This document shows, in pieces, positions 45,602 to 55,986 of a DNA stretch of 64,000 nucleotides (positions are counted from its first letter, which is position 1; every line of letters begins with the position of its first letter). Below the pieces are notes generated by a model. The model did no database searches, was not told where the DNA came from, and saw only the letters and a list, made by a program, of their open reading frames with translations. The stretch is from assembly GCF_002979555.1 (NCBI RefSeq), contig NZ_PCOZ01000001.1:434001-498000 (forward strand), in the 5' to 3' direction. Both the position numbers and the translations under genes were made by a program. This DNA comes from Pseudomonas sp. MYb60 (GTDB taxonomy: Bacteria; Pseudomonadota; Gammaproteobacteria; Pseudomonadales; Pseudomonadaceae).

Positions 45602-45988
45602 ACAGGCTCTCTCTAGCGCAACGCGCTGAAATCAATTCGGTTTACGGGCGCGCGACAAAAGGTTACAGAATTCGCACAAGCCACAAAAAACGCGATTCTA
45701 ACAGACGCTGGCGGCAAATCATGAGCCTCTGATGATCGCTTCTCTCTATAAGGTAGGGCCAAGTGGGCTCTATTCAAGGGGTTACACGAGGAGGGCGTGC
45801 GGCAAATGTGATTGCGTGTTCCGTTTTCGTCGATGCTGTGGTATAAAATGCGCCGCTTTCCGGGGATGCCCCGCGAAGCTTAAATCCACACACGTGTCGA
45901 CACGATGACCTGGGTGCCGGAGGCCTTGCTGCCGCTGGTTGGTCATTGGGATACGTGGAGGCCAAACCCGACTTATTAAGGAACTATC
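45602..45988 (+). promoter_or_regulatory. Divergent map/rpsB region with rpsB promoter and structured leader
   Basis: This gene-free gap holds a good extended -10 (TGGTATAAAAT, 45839-45849) followed at once by a GC-rich discriminator (CGCCGC), typical of stringently controlled ribosomal promoters; the -35 is poor. The transcribed leader of roughly 130 bases has stems: CGGGGATGCCCCG (45861-45873), a 12-bp perfect palindrome CGTGTCGACACG (45893-45904), and ATGACC/GGTCAT (45905-45910 / 45941-45946). E. coli rpsB has an S2-binding autoregulatory leader, so a similar role is likely. The left half, next to map, shows no other signal that I can support. Confidence 0.6.
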
Positions 45989-46729
45989 ATGTCCCAAGTC
46001 AACATGCGCGATATGCTGAAGGCCGGTGTGCACTTCGGTCACCAGACCCGTTACTGGAACCCGAAAATGGGTAAATACATTTTCGGCGCGCGTAACAAGA
46101 TTCACATTATCAACCTTGAAAAAACCCTGCCAATGTTCAACGAAGCTCTGACTTTCGTAGAGCGTCTGGCCCAGGGCAAAAACAAGATTCTGTTCGTCGG
46201 CACCAAGCGTTCCGCTGGCAAGATCGTTGCTGAAGAAGCAGCACGTTGCGGTTCGCCGTACGTCGATCACCGCTGGTTGGGCGGCATGCTGACCAACTTC
46301 AAAACCATCCGTGCTTCCATCAAGCGTCTGCGTGACCTTGAAGTACAAGCCGAAGACGGTACTTTCGCCAAGCTGACCAAGAAAGAAGCGCTGATGCGCT
46401 CCCGTGACCTGGAAAAGCTCGATCGTTCCCTGGGTGGTATCAAGGACATGGGCGGTCTGCCTGACGCACTGTTCGTTATCGACGTTGATCACGAGCGCAT
46501 CGCGATCACCGAAGCCAACAAGCTGGGCATCCCTGTTATCGGCGTAGTCGATACCAACAGCAGCCCGGAAGGCGTTGACTACATCATCCCAGGCAACGAT
46601 GACGCAATCCGCGCTATCCAGCTGTACATGGGTTCGATGGCTGACGCTGTAATCCGTGGCCGTAACAATGTTGGCGGCGGCACTGTAGAGTTCGCTGCTG
46701 AAGAAGCGCCGGTCGCTGCAGCTGAGTAA
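45989..46729 (+). CDS. rpsB: 30S ribosomal protein S2
   Basis: A 246-residue S2 protein starting [27 protein letters not shown], with the signatures [16 protein letters not shown] and [27 protein letters not shown]. It binds the 30S platform between head and body. It is the first gene of the rpsB-tsf-pyrH-frr chain. AAGGAACT precedes the ATG. Confidence 0.98.
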   Translation: MSQVNMRDMLKAGVHFGHQTRYWNPKMGKYIFGARNKIHIINLEKTLPMFNEALTFVERLAQGKNKILFVGTKRSAGKIVAEEAARCGSPYVDHRWLGGMLTNFKTIRASIKRLRDLEVQAEDGTFAKLTKKEALMRSRDLEKLDRSLGGIKDMGGLPDALFVIDVDHERIAITEANKLGIPVIGVVDTNSSPEGVDYIIPGNDDAIRAIQLYMGSMADAVIRGRNNVGGGTVEFAAEEAPVAAAE

Positions 46730-46756
46730 TTGACGCCCTGGCGTTGACTCAGTAAG

Positions 46757-46783
46757 CAAAAAGGGGGCTTGGCCCCCTTTTTG
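46757..46783 (+). terminator. Terminator/attenuator between rpsB and tsf
   Basis: CAAAAAGGGGGC, TT, GGCCCCCTTTTTG is a symmetrical stem with a T-run, 28 bases after rpsB. In E. coli a similar element attenuates transcription into tsf. Confidence 0.9.
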
Positions 46784-46932
46784 CCACCTCGAAAACCATT
46801 TGTCGGCGCTCACTTGTGACGGCGCAACCTAGCGACTGTAACGTGCAGCAGCCTACAACGGTGGTTCGGGAAGAATTGATCGCCCGTTTGATCGGGTGGA
46901 ATGGTTGAAAACCTATCCAAGAGGATTTTGAA

Positions 46933-47796
46933 ATGGCAGAGATTACTGCAGCGTTGGTCAAAGAACTGCGTGAGCGTACCGGCGAAGGCATGATGGATTG
47001 CAAAAAGGCCTTGACCAAGGCCGGCGGCGACATCGAAAAAGCCATCGACGACATGCGTGCCTCGGGCGCCATCAAGGCTGCCAAGAAAGCCGGCAACGTC
47101 GCTGCTGAAGGTGCTATCGCTCTGGTTGAAGACGGCAAAGCCGCCGTTCTGCTGGAAGTGAACTCGCAGACCGACTTCCTGGCCCTGCAAGACGACTTCA
47201 AGGCATTCGTTGCTGCCAGCGTCAAGAAAGCATTCGACGACAAGCTGACTACCGTTGAGCCTCTGATCGAAGCGCAAGAAGCTGATCGCCTGGTACTGGT
47301 CGGCAAGGTTGGCGAAAACGTCAACATCCGTCGCCTGGTTCGCGTTGAAGGTGACGTGGTTGGTGGTTACCTGCACGGCAACAAGATCGGTGTAGCGGTT
47401 GTTCTGAAAGGCGGCGACGTTGAGCTGGCCAAAGACATCGCCATGCACGTCGCGGCAAGCAACCCTGAGTTCCTGCTGCCTTCGGAAGTTTCGGCCGAAG
47501 CGATCGAGCGTGAAAAAGCTGTGTTCCTGCAGCTGAACGAAGAAAAAATCAAAGGCAAGCCAGAAAACATTGTTGAAAACATGGTCAAAGGCCGTATCAG
47601 CAAGTTCCTGGCCGAAGCAAGCCTGGTTGAGCAGGCGTTCGTCAAGAACCCTGAAATCAAGGTTGGCGAACTGGCCAAGAAAGCCGGTGCTGAAATCGTT
47701 TCCTTCACTTACTTCAAAGTAGGCGAAGGCATCGAGAAGCCGGTCGACAACTTCGCTGAAGAAGTTGCTGCCCAGCTGGCTGCCGCCAAGCAATAA
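46933..47796 (+). CDS. tsf: Elongation factor Ts
   Basis: A 287-residue nucleotide exchange factor for EF-Tu. The N-terminal UBA-like domain contains LRERTGEGMMDCKKAL, and the core has the TDFLA motif (NSQTDFLALQDDF) that touches EF-Tu. The start is ATG 46933 with AGAGGA upstream. It is followed by its own terminator. Confidence 0.98.
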   Translation: MAEITAALVKELRERTGEGMMDCKKALTKAGGDIEKAIDDMRASGAIKAAKKAGNVAAEGAIALVEDGKAAVLLEVNSQTDFLALQDDFKAFVAASVKKAFDDKLTTVEPLIEAQEADRLVLVGKVGENVNIRRLVRVEGDVVGGYLHGNKIGVAVVLKGGDVELAKDIAMHVAASNPEFLLPSEVSAEAIEREKAVFLQLNEEKIKGKPENIVENMVKGRISKFLAEASLVEQAFVKNPEIKVGELAKKAGAEIVSFTYFKVGEGIEKPVDNFAEEVAAQLAAAKQ

Positions 47797-47820
47797 GACA
47801 GTTTTCAACTGTCGCCCGAA

Positions 47821-47854
47821 AGAGGCTGCCCGCTCACGCGCGCAGCCTCTTTTC
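47821..47854 (+). terminator. Terminator after tsf
   Basis: AGAGGCTGC and GCAGCCTCT form a 9-bp stem with a 12-base loop, followed by TTTC. A second hairpin (about 47888-47915, CGGAAC...GTTCCG) lies in the leader of pyrH. Confidence 0.82.
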
Positions 47855-48008
47855 AAATGGGAAGGCCGATTTTATTTGGTTTCCCTTCGGAACTGGCTTA
47901 CAAAGCCGTGTTCCGATGGCGCTGTAGCAGCGTCCAGCTAGAGTGAACGCAAGCCGTAAAACGGTTCGCAAAGAATTTTTGAAAAATACGCCGCAGGAGA
48001 GATTCGCA

Positions 48009-48752
48009 ATGGCTCAGCAGGGCAGTGGTTATCAGGCTCGCTATAAACGCATTCTACTCAAGCTCAGCGGCGAGGCCCTGATGGGCTCGGAAGAGTTCGG
48101 GATCGATCCCAAGGTCCTTGATCGCATGGCGCTGGAAGTCGGCCAGTTGGTCGGCATCGGCGTTCAGGTCGGCCTGGTGATCGGCGGTGGCAACCTGTTC
48201 CGCGGCGCGGCACTGAGTGCAGCCGGCATGGACCGTGTTACCGGCGACCACATGGGCATGCTGGCCACTGTGATGAACGGCCTGGCCATGCGTGACGCCC
48301 TGGAGCGTGCCAATATCTCGGCTATCGTGATGTCGGCCATTTCCATGGTTGGCGTGACCGATCACTATGACCGCCGCAAAGCCATGCGCCACCTCAATTC
48401 CAAGGAAGTGGTGATCTTCGCTGCGGGCACCGGTAACCCGTTCTTCACCACCGACTCCGCAGCCTGCCTGCGCGCCATCGAGATCGATGCCGACGTGGTG
48501 TTGAAGGCGACCAAGGTAGACGGCGTCTACACGGCTGACCCATTCAAAGATCCGCATGCCGAGAAGTTCGATCATCTGACCTACGATGAAGTACTGGATC
48601 GCAAGCTGGGCGTGATGGACCTGACGGCTATTTGCCTGTGCCGCGACCACAAGATGCCGCTGCGCGTATTTAACATGAACAAGCCCGGCGCCCTGCTGAA
48701 CATCGTACACGGCGGCGCAGAAGGGACTCTGATCGAGGAAGGCCAACAATGA
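48009..48752 (+). CDS. pyrH: UMP kinase
   Basis: A 247-residue hexameric amino-acid-kinase-fold enzyme that phosphorylates UMP to UDP. It begins [24 protein letters not shown], with GGGNLFRGA and [32 protein letters not shown] further on. ATG 48009 is chosen because GGAGAG lies upstream and the preceding open frame is not conserved-looking. It overlaps frr by four bases. Confidence 0.97.
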   Translation: MAQQGSGYQARYKRILLKLSGEALMGSEEFGIDPKVLDRMALEVGQLVGIGVQVGLVIGGGNLFRGAALSAAGMDRVTGDHMGMLATVMNGLAMRDALERANISAIVMSAISMVGVTDHYDRRKAMRHLNSKEVVIFAAGTGNPFFTTDSAACLRAIEIDADVVLKATKVDGVYTADPFKDPHAEKFDHLTYDEVLDRKLGVMDLTAICLCRDHKMPLRVFNMNKPGALLNIVHGGAEGTLIEEGQQ

Positions 48753-49306
48753 TCAACGAAATCAAGAAAGACGCCCAGGCGCGTATGCAGAAATCCCTGG
48801 AATCCCTGAGCCACGCGTTCGGCCAGATCCGTACCGGCAAGGCGCACCCCAGCATCCTGGGCAGCGTGATGGTGCCGTACTACGGTTCCGATACCCCGAT
48901 CAGCAGCGTCGCGAACATTACCGTCAAGGACTCGCGCACCCTGCAAGTCGTGGCGTTTGAGCGCAACATGCTGGGCGCGGTCGACAAGGCGATCCAGAGC
49001 GCCGGCCTGAACCTCAACCCGACCAACCTGGGCGAGTTGTTGCTGATCTCCATGCCTGCCCTGACCGAAGAAACCCGCAAGGGCTTCACCAAGCAGGCCC
49101 GCAGCGCTGCCGAAGACGCTCGTGTTGCCGTGCGCAACATCCGTCGCGACGCGTTGGGTGACCTGAAGAAGCTGGTCAAGGACAAGGAAATCAGCGAAGA
49201 CGAAGAGCGTCGTGCGGTTGCCGACATCGACAAGCTGACCAAGGATGCCGAGGCTCAGATCACCAAGGCCACCGACGAAAAAGAAAAGGACCTGATGGCC
49301 GTATAA
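48749..49306 (+). CDS. frr: Ribosome recycling factor
   Basis: A 185-residue two-domain protein that, with EF-G, splits post-termination ribosomes. Typical segments are [46 protein letters not shown] and the helical end [18 protein letters not shown]. Its ATG overlaps the pyrH stop. Confidence 0.98.
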   Translation: MINEIKKDAQARMQKSLESLSHAFGQIRTGKAHPSILGSVMVPYYGSDTPISSVANITVKDSRTLQVVAFERNMLGAVDKAIQSAGLNLNPTNLGELLLISMPALTEETRKGFTKQARSAAEDARVAVRNIRRDALGDLKKLVKDKEISEDEERRAVADIDKLTKDAEAQITKATDEKEKDLMAV

Positions 49307-49323
49307 GGGGTCAGGACACCTTC

Positions 49324-50079
49324 ATGGAAAAGACCAAGCAGACTGTGCCCTCCGTGGTGCCGCGTCATGTCGCGATCATCATGGATGGGAATAATCGCTG
49401 GGCGAAGAAGCGCTTTATGCCAGGTGTTGCCGGGCATAAGGCCGGTGTCGATGCGGTACGGGCAGTGATTGAGGTGTGCGCCGAGGCCAAGGTCGAAGTT
49501 CTGACCCTGTTTGCCTTCTCCAGTGAGAACTGGCAGCGCCCCGCCGAAGAAGTCAGCGCCCTGATGGACCTGTTCTTCAAGGCGCTGCGTCGCGAGGCCA
49601 AGCGCCTCAACGACAACAATATCAGCCTGCGCATCATTGGTGATCGCTCGCGGTTCCATCCGGAACTGCAGGCGGCCATGCGTGAAGCCGAGGCGATCAC
49701 TGCCGGCTCCAACCGTTTTGTGCTGCAGATTGCGGCCAATTACGGCGGTCAGTGGGACATCGCCCAGGCCGCGCAGCGCCTGGCCCGCGAAGTACAGGCC
49801 GGTCACTTGCGCCCGGACGACATCACGCCCGAACTCCTGCAAACCTGCCTGGTAACCGGCGACCTGCCGTTGCCGGACCTGTGTATCCGCACCGGGGGCG
49901 AGCACCGCATCAGTAACTTCCTGTTGTGGCAGTTGGCCTATACCGAGTTGTACTTCTCCGACCTGTTCTGGCCGGACTTCAAACACGATGCCATGCGTAA
50001 CGCGCTGGCAGATTTCGCTTCCCGTCAGCGTCGTTTCGGTAAAACGAGCGAGCAGATCGAAGCTGGAGCCCGGGTTTAA
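49324..50079 (+). CDS. uppS: Undecaprenyl diphosphate synthase
   Basis: A 251-residue cis-prenyltransferase that makes the C55 lipid carrier for peptidoglycan and O-antigen. The catalytic Asp is in IIMDGNNRWAKKR, followed by GHKAGVDAVR. FAFSSENWQRP and LCIRTGGEHRISNFLLWQ are diagnostic. cdsA follows directly, with no intervening base. Confidence 0.97.
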   Translation: MEKTKQTVPSVVPRHVAIIMDGNNRWAKKRFMPGVAGHKAGVDAVRAVIEVCAEAKVEVLTLFAFSSENWQRPAEEVSALMDLFFKALRREAKRLNDNNISLRIIGDRSRFHPELQAAMREAEAITAGSNRFVLQIAANYGGQWDIAQAAQRLAREVQAGHLRPDDITPELLQTCLVTGDLPLPDLCIRTGGEHRISNFLLWQLAYTELYFSDLFWPDFKHDAMRNALADFASRQRRFGKTSEQIEAGARV

Positions 50080-50886
50080 ATGCTTAAACAACGAATCATC
50101 ACCGCACTGATCCTGTTGCCGATTGCCTTGTGCGGGTTCTTCCTGCTCGACGGTTCCGGCTTTGCGCTGTTCATCGGCCTGGTGGTCACCCTGGGCGCCT
50201 GGGAATGGGCGCGCCTGGCGGGCTTTGCCGGGCAGTTGCCGCGCGTGGTGTATGCCGCCGTCGTCGCCATGATGCTGTTCCTCATGTACATCCTCCCGGA
50301 GCTTGCCCCATGGGTGTTGGGCGCAGCGGTCCTGTGGTGGGCGCTGGCGACATTCCTGGTGCTGACCTACCCGGGCACCAGCAGCAAGTGGTCCAGTGTG
50401 GCCTGCAAGCTGGTGATCGGGTTGCTGATCCTGCTGCCGGCGTGGCAGGGATTGGTGGAGATCAAGCGTTACCCCCTCGGTAATTACCTGATCCTGGCGG
50501 TGATGGTGTTGGTGTGGGGCGCGGACATCGGTGCGTACTTCTCCGGTCGGGCATTCGGCAAGCGCAAGCTGGCGCCGGCTGTCAGCCCGGGCAAGAGCTG
50601 GGAGGGCGTATACGGTGGCCTGGCACTGACCCTGGCGATCACGTTGGTGGTTGGCGTGGTGCGTGACTGGGCGGTGAAGGAAATCCTCCTCGCGCTGCTG
50701 GGCACGGCGATCGTCGTATTCATCTCGGTGGTGGGTGACCTCACCGAAAGCATGTTCAAGCGCCAGGCCGGGATCAAGGACAGCAGTAACCTGCTGCCGG
50801 GTCACGGCGGTGTGCTCGACCGTATCGACAGTCTCACGGCGGCCATCCCGATCTTTGCCGTGCTGCTGTGGATGATTGCGTCGTGA
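50080..50886 (+). CDS. cdsA: Phosphatidate cytidylyltransferase
   Basis: A 268-residue membrane enzyme that makes CDP-diacylglycerol from phosphatidic acid and CTP. It has about seven or eight membrane segments and the C-terminal signature [21 protein letters not shown] with LDRIDS. Its substrate comes from the PlsB pathway (plsB at 25721). Its stop overlaps the dxr GTG. Confidence 0.96.
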   Translation: MLKQRIITALILLPIALCGFFLLDGSGFALFIGLVVTLGAWEWARLAGFAGQLPRVVYAAVVAMMLFLMYILPELAPWVLGAAVLWWALATFLVLTYPGTSSKWSSVACKLVIGLLILLPAWQGLVEIKRYPLGNYLILAVMVLVWGADIGAYFSGRAFGKRKLAPAVSPGKSWEGVYGGLALTLAITLVVGVVRDWAVKEILLALLGTAIVVFISVVGDLTESMFKRQAGIKDSSNLLPGHGGVLDRIDSLTAAIPIFAVLLWMIAS

Positions 50887-52073
50887 GCCGCCCGCAACAA
50901 GTGACCGTGCTGGGGGCGACCGGTTCGATCGGGTTGAGCACCCTGGATGTGATCGCCCGTCACCCTGATCGTTACCAGGTGTTCGCGTTGACCGGTTTCT
51001 CCCGGTTGAGCGAACTGCTGGCCTTGTGCGTGCGCCATGCGCCGCGCTTTGCCGTGGTGCCGGAGGCGGCGGCCGCGCGGGGCTTGCAGGATGACCTGCG
51101 CGCTGCGGGGTTGGCGACCCAGGTGCTGGTGGGGGAGGAGGGGTTGTGCCAGGTCTCGGCGGATGCCGAGGTCGATACGGTTGTTGCGGCGATTGTCGGC
51201 GCTGCCGGCCTGCGCCCGACCCTTGCCGCCGTCGATGCAGGCAAGAAGATCCTGCTGGCCAACAAGGAGGCGTTGGTCATGTCCGGCGCACTCTTCATGC
51301 AGGCGGTGCGCGACAGTGGGGCCGTGCTGCTGCCCCTCGACAGCGAACACAACGCAATCTTCCAGTGCATGCCCGGTGACTACGCGCGCGGCTTGAGCCA
51401 GGTGGGGGTTCGTCGGATCCTGCTGACTGCGTCTGGCGGTCCGTTCCGGCAGACGCCGCTGGCCGAGTTGGAGCATGTGTCGCCTGATCAGGCGTGTGCG
51501 CACCCCAACTGGTCCATGGGTCGCAAGATCTCCGTGGATTCGGCGAGCATGATGAACAAGGGCCTGGAGATGATCGAGGCGTGCTGGTTGTTCGATGCGC
51601 GGCCGGACCAGGTCGAGGTGGTGATCCACCCGCAAAGTGTGATTCATTCCCTGGTCGACTACGTCGACGGTTCGGTACTGGCCCAACTGGGCAACCCGGA
51701 TATGCGCACGCCGATTGCCAATGCCCTGGCTTGGCCGGAGCGCATCGACTCGGGCGTGGCGCCTCTGGATCTGTTTGCGATTGCGCGCCTGGACTTCGAG
51801 GCCCCGGACGAGCAGCGCTTTCCGTGCCTGCGCCTGGCGCGGGAGGCGGCGCAGGCCGGCAACAGTGCGCCGGCGATGCTCAATGCGGCCAACGAAGTGG
51901 CCGTGGCAGCGTTTCTCGAACGACGCATCCGCTTTCCGCAGATCGCGAGTATCATCGAGGACGTCCTGGGTGCTGAACCCGTCGTCGCAGTGAATGACCT
52001 GGGGGCTGTGTTCGAGGCGGACGCCAAGGCCCGTGCCCTGGCCGAGCAATGGCTGGGCCGCAACGCGCGTTAG
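50883..52073 (+). CDS. dxr: 1-deoxy-D-xylulose-5-phosphate reductoisomerase
   Basis: A 396-residue NADPH enzyme of the MEP isoprenoid pathway. The NADPH loop is [17 protein letters not shown]. Metal and substrate segments are [22 protein letters not shown], and [23 protein letters not shown]. The GTG start at 50883 (GTGAGCCGC) is inferred from the GTGA overlap with cdsA and from family length. Confidence 0.96.
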   Translation: MSRPQQVTVLGATGSIGLSTLDVIARHPDRYQVFALTGFSRLSELLALCVRHAPRFAVVPEAAAARGLQDDLRAAGLATQVLVGEEGLCQVSADAEVDTVVAAIVGAAGLRPTLAAVDAGKKILLANKEALVMSGALFMQAVRDSGAVLLPLDSEHNAIFQCMPGDYARGLSQVGVRRILLTASGGPFRQTPLAELEHVSPDQACAHPNWSMGRKISVDSASMMNKGLEMIEACWLFDARPDQVEVVIHPQSVIHSLVDYVDGSVLAQLGNPDMRTPIANALAWPERIDSGVAPLDLFAIARLDFEAPDEQRFPCLRLAREAAQAGNSAPAMLNAANEVAVAAFLERRIRFPQIASIIEDVLGAEPVVAVNDLGAVFEADAKARALAEQWLGRNAR

Positions 52074-52126
52074 CCTAAAGGTGTGTGTGGGCCTTCAGGC
52101 ACTGGATTGGAATGCGGAGAAATTAG

Positions 52127-53479
52127 ATGAGTGCGCTTTACATGATTGTCGGCACCCTGGTTGCTCTGGGTGTGTTGGTTACCTTCCACGAATTCGGCCA
52201 CTTCTGGGTGGCGCGTCGTTGCGGCGTCAAGGTATTGCGCTTCTCCGTCGGTTTCGGCATGCCGCTGGTGCGCTGGCACGATCGTAAAGGCACTGAGTTC
52301 GTGATCGCAGCGATCCCGCTGGGTGGCTACGTCAAGATGCTCGACGAGCGCGAAGGCGAGGTGCCGGCCGATCAACTGGATCAATCCTTCAATCGCAAGA
52401 CCGTTCGTCAGCGTATCGCTATCGTCGCAGCGGGTCCGATTGCCAACTTCCTGCTGGCCATGGTGTTTTTCTGGGTGCTGGCGATGCTCGGCAGCCAAGA
52501 GATGCGGCCGGTCATCGGTGCGGTCGAGTCGGGCAGCATCGCAGCCAAGGCTGGCCTGACGGCTGGGCAGGAAATTGTTTCCATTGATGGCGAACCTACC
52601 CTGGGCTGGCGTGACGTCAACCTTCGCCTGGTGCGTCGCCTGGGTGAAAGCGGCACGGTCAATATGCTGGTGCGCGAGGAGGGTTCCACGGCCGACAGCC
52701 CGCGTGAGCTGGCGCTGGACCAATGGCTCAAGGGTTCCGATGAGCCGGATCCGATCAAATCGCTGGGTATCCGCCCATGGCGCCCTGCGTTGCCGCCGGT
52801 GCTCGCCGAGCTGGACCCGAAAGGTCCGGCCCAGGCCGCAGGTCTGAAAACCGGCGACCGCTTGCTGGCACTCGATGGTCAGGCACTCAATGAATGGCAG
52901 CAGGTTGTCGACCTGGTGCGTGTGCGTCCCGATGCCAAGGTTGTGCTGAAAGTCGAGCGAGACGGTGCGCAGATCGACGTGCCGGTGACCCTCGCGGCGC
53001 GTGGCGAAGCCAAGGCGGCCGGGGGTTACCTCGGTGCCGGCGTCAAAGGTGTCGAGTGGCCGCCATCGATGCTGCGCGAGGTCAGTTACGGGCCGTTGGC
53101 AGCGATTGGCGAGGGCGCGAAACGCACTTGGACCATGAGTGTGCTGACCCTCGAATCCCTCAAGAAAATGTTGTTCGGCGAGCTCTCGGTAAAAAACTTG
53201 AGTGGACCGATAACCATTGCTAAAGTGGCGGGCGCTTCTGCCCAGTCGGGTGTCGCGGATTTCCTGAATTTCCTGGCTTATCTGAGTATTAGCCTGGGCG
53301 TTCTGAATTTGCTGCCCATTCCTGTATTGGATGGGGGGCATCTGTTGTTTTATCTGGTCGAGTGGGTGCGTGGTCGCCCCTTGTCAGATCGGGTGCAGGG
53401 TTGGGGGATACAGATCGGTATCAGTTTGGTGGTCGGGGTGATGTTGTTAGCCCTGGTCAACGATCTGGGACGTCTGTAA
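52127..53479 (+). CDS. rseP: Site-2 protease RseP
   Basis: A 450-residue intramembrane zinc protease that cleaves the anti-sigma factor (MucA/RseA) to release AlgU/RpoE. HEFGH (residues 21-25) lies in the first membrane segment, two PDZ domains follow (about residues 115-290), and LNLLPIPVLDGG supplies the third metal ligand. It sits upstream of bamA, a target of the envelope-stress pathway in related bacteria. Confidence 0.97.
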   Translation: MSALYMIVGTLVALGVLVTFHEFGHFWVARRCGVKVLRFSVGFGMPLVRWHDRKGTEFVIAAIPLGGYVKMLDEREGEVPADQLDQSFNRKTVRQRIAIVAAGPIANFLLAMVFFWVLAMLGSQEMRPVIGAVESGSIAAKAGLTAGQEIVSIDGEPTLGWRDVNLRLVRRLGESGTVNMLVREEGSTADSPRELALDQWLKGSDEPDPIKSLGIRPWRPALPPVLAELDPKGPAQAAGLKTGDRLLALDGQALNEWQQVVDLVRVRPDAKVVLKVERDGAQIDVPVTLAARGEAKAAGGYLGAGVKGVEWPPSMLREVSYGPLAAIGEGAKRTWTMSVLTLESLKKMLFGELSVKNLSGPITIAKVAGASAQSGVADFLNFLAYLSISLGVLNLLPIPVLDGGHLLFYLVEWVRGRPLSDRVQGWGIQIGISLVVGVMLLALVNDLGRL

Positions 53480-53499
53480 CGCTTCGCTGAATTGCGAAT

Positions 53500-53524
53500 C
53501 TGCCGCATTTTGCGGCAGTTTGTT
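53500..53524 (+). terminator. Hairpin between rseP and bamA
   Basis: CTGCCGCA, TTT, TGCGGCAG followed by TTTGTTT resembles a terminator or attenuator 20 bases after rseP. Partial read-through into bamA is likely given the conserved operon. Confidence 0.78.
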
Positions 53525-53553
53525 TATTGCCAGTTGGAATAAGAAAGGACTTC

Positions 53554-55941
53554 ATGAAACGTCTGCTGCTAACTGCGGTTCTCACCGTATTGATGATCGC
53601 CGAAGTTCACGCCGAGTCCTTCACCATCTCCGATATTCGCGTCAACGGCCTCCAGCGGGTTTCCGCCGGTAGCGTCTTTGGTGCCTTACCGTTGAACGTC
53701 GGTGAACAGGCTGATGACCGTCGCCTGGTGGAATCCACTCGTGCGCTGTTCAAAACCGGTTTCTTTCAAGACATCCAACTGGGTCGCGAAGGCAACGTCC
53801 TGGTCATCACCGTCGTCGAGCGACCTTCCGTCGCCAGTATCGAGATCGAAGGCAACAAGGCGATCTCGACTGAAGACTTGATGAAAGGTCTCAAGCAGTC
53901 CGGCCTGGCCGAGGGCGAGATCTTCCAGCGTGCCACCCTCGAAGGTGTGCGTAACGAGCTGCAGCGCCAATACGTTGCCCAGGGCCGCTACTCCGCGACC
54001 GTGGAAACCGAAGTGGTGCCGCAGCCGCGCAACCGTGTCGGCCTGAAGGTCAACATCAACGAAGGTACCGTGGCGGCGATCCAGCACATCAACGTGGTGG
54101 GCAACACCAAGTTCGCCGATGAAGACCTGATCGACCTGTTCGAGCTCAAGACCACCAACTGGTTGTCGTTCTTCAAGAACGATGACAAGTACGCCCGTGA
54201 AAAACTGTCCGGTGACTTGGAGCGCCTGCGTTCCTACTACCTGGACCGTGGCTATATCAATATGGATATCGCTTCGACCCAGGTGTCCATCACCCCGGAC
54301 AAAAAGCACGTCTACATCACCGTCAACGTCAACGAAGGCGAGAAGTACACCGTTCGTGACGTCAAGCTGAGCGGCGACCTGAAAGTGCCTGAAGACCAGG
54401 TCAAGTCGCTGTTGCTGGTGCAGAAAGACCAGGTGTTCTCGCGCAAGCTGATGACCACCACGTCCGAGCTGATCACCCGTCGCCTGGGCAACGAAGGCTA
54501 TACCTTCGCCAACGTCAACGGCGTACCGACCCCGCATGATGATGACCACACCGTGGACATCACCTTCGTCGTCGACCCGGGCAAGCGTGCCTACGTCAAC
54601 CGCATCAACTTCCGTGGCAACACCAAGTCGGAAGACGAAGTGCTGCGTCGCGAAATGCGTCAGATGGAAGGTGGCTGGGCTTCGACCTACCTGATCGACC
54701 AGTCCAAGACCCGTCTTGAGCGCCTGGGCTTCTTCAAGGAAGTCAACGTCGAAACCCCGGCCGTACCGGGCGTGGATGACCAGGTCGATGTGAACTACGC
54801 CGTTGAAGAACAAGCGTCGGGTTCCATCACCGCCAGCGTCGGCTTCGCACAGAGTGCCGGCCTGATCCTCGGTGGTTCGATCACCCAGAACAACTTCCTC
54901 GGTACCGGTAACAAGGTGTCCATCGGCCTGACCCGAAGCGAATACCAGAGCCGCTATAACTTCGGTTATGTCGACCCCTACTGGACAGCTGACGGTGTGA
55001 GCCTGGGCTACAACGCCTTCTACCGCACCACCGACTACAAAGACCTCGACGTCGACGTGGCAAGCTATGCCATCGACAGCCTGGGTGCTGGCGTGAACAT
55101 CGGTTACCCGATCAGCGAAACCTCGCGCCTGACCTTTGGCCTGACTGCGCAACAGGATGAGATCAAGACCGGCGTCTACACTGTGGACGAAATCTTCGAC
55201 TTCACCCGTCGTGAAGGCGACAAGTTCCTGAACTTCAAGGCATCGGCCGGCTGGTCCGAGTCGACCCTGAACAAAGGCGTACTGGCAACCCGTGGTCACT
55301 CCCAGAGCCTGACCCTGGAAACCACCACGCCGGGCAGCGACCTGTCGTTCTTCAAGCTCGACTACCGTGGCCAGTTGTTCCAGCCGCTGAGCGATAACTA
55401 CACCATGCGTCTGCACACCGAGCTGGGTTATGGCGACGGTTATGGTTCGACCAACGGTCTGCCGTTCTACGAGAACTACTACGCTGGTGGTTTCAACTCG
55501 GTTCGTGGCTTCAAGGACAGCACCCTCGGTCCTCGTGGTACGCCGAGCCGTGGCGTAGCCCGGACCGGTAACCAAGGAACTGTCGTTGACTCGGACGATG
55601 ATCCACTGCCATTCGGTGGTAACGTGTTGATCCAGGGTGGTGCTGAAATCCTGTTCCCTCTGCCGTTTGTTAAAGATCAGCGTTCACTGCGTACTTCCGT
55701 ATTCTGGGACGTAGGTAACGTATTCGATTCGAAATGCGATCAGATCACGAACCCAAGTGGGTTGAAGTCCAACACTCAGTGCAACGACGTTAGCCTGAGC
55801 AACCTGGCAAGCTCCGTGGGTGTGGGTGTGACCTGGGTGACTGCGCTTGGCCCGTTGAGCTTTGCTCTGGCCATGCCGATCAAGAAACCGGACAACGCTG
55901 AAACCCAGATTTTCCAATTCTCCCTCGGCCAGACGTTCTAA
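53554..55941 (+). CDS. bamA: Outer-membrane assembly factor BamA
   Basis: A 795-residue Omp85 protein that folds beta-barrels into the outer membrane. It has a signal peptide (KRLLLTAVLTVLMIAEVHA), five POTRA domains (about residues 22-420) and a 16-strand barrel. The barrel contains the VRGF motif (NSVRGFKDS) and ends in FSLGQTF with the terminal aromatic residue. The start is ATG 53554, with AAGAAAGGA upstream. It is followed by skp. Confidence 0.97.
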   Translation: MKRLLLTAVLTVLMIAEVHAESFTISDIRVNGLQRVSAGSVFGALPLNVGEQADDRRLVESTRALFKTGFFQDIQLGREGNVLVITVVERPSVASIEIEGNKAISTEDLMKGLKQSGLAEGEIFQRATLEGVRNELQRQYVAQGRYSATVETEVVPQPRNRVGLKVNINEGTVAAIQHINVVGNTKFADEDLIDLFELKTTNWLSFFKNDDKYAREKLSGDLERLRSYYLDRGYINMDIASTQVSITPDKKHVYITVNVNEGEKYTVRDVKLSGDLKVPEDQVKSLLLVQKDQVFSRKLMTTTSELITRRLGNEGYTFANVNGVPTPHDDDHTVDITFVVDPGKRAYVNRINFRGNTKSEDEVLRREMRQMEGGWASTYLIDQSKTRLERLGFFKEVNVETPAVPGVDDQVDVNYAVEEQASGSITASVGFAQSAGLILGGSITQNNFLGTGNKVSIGLTRSEYQSRYNFGYVDPYWTADGVSLGYNAFYRTTDYKDLDVDVASYAIDSLGAGVNIGYPISETSRLTFGLTAQQDEIKTGVYTVDEIFDFTRREGDKFLNFKASAGWSESTLNKGVLATRGHSQSLTLETTTPGSDLSFFKLDYRGQLFQPLSDNYTMRLHTELGYGDGYGSTNGLPFYENYYAGGFNSVRGFKDSTLGPRGTPSRGVARTGNQGTVVDSDDDPLPFGGNVLIQGGAEILFPLPFVKDQRSLRTSVFWDVGNVFDSKCDQITNPSGLKSNTQCNDVSLSNLASSVGVGVTWVTALGPLSFALAMPIKKPDNAETQIFQFSLGQTF

Positions 55942-55986
55942 GCGTCTGACCCAAGATAACGACAACGGATTCTGTAGGAGTGCATC

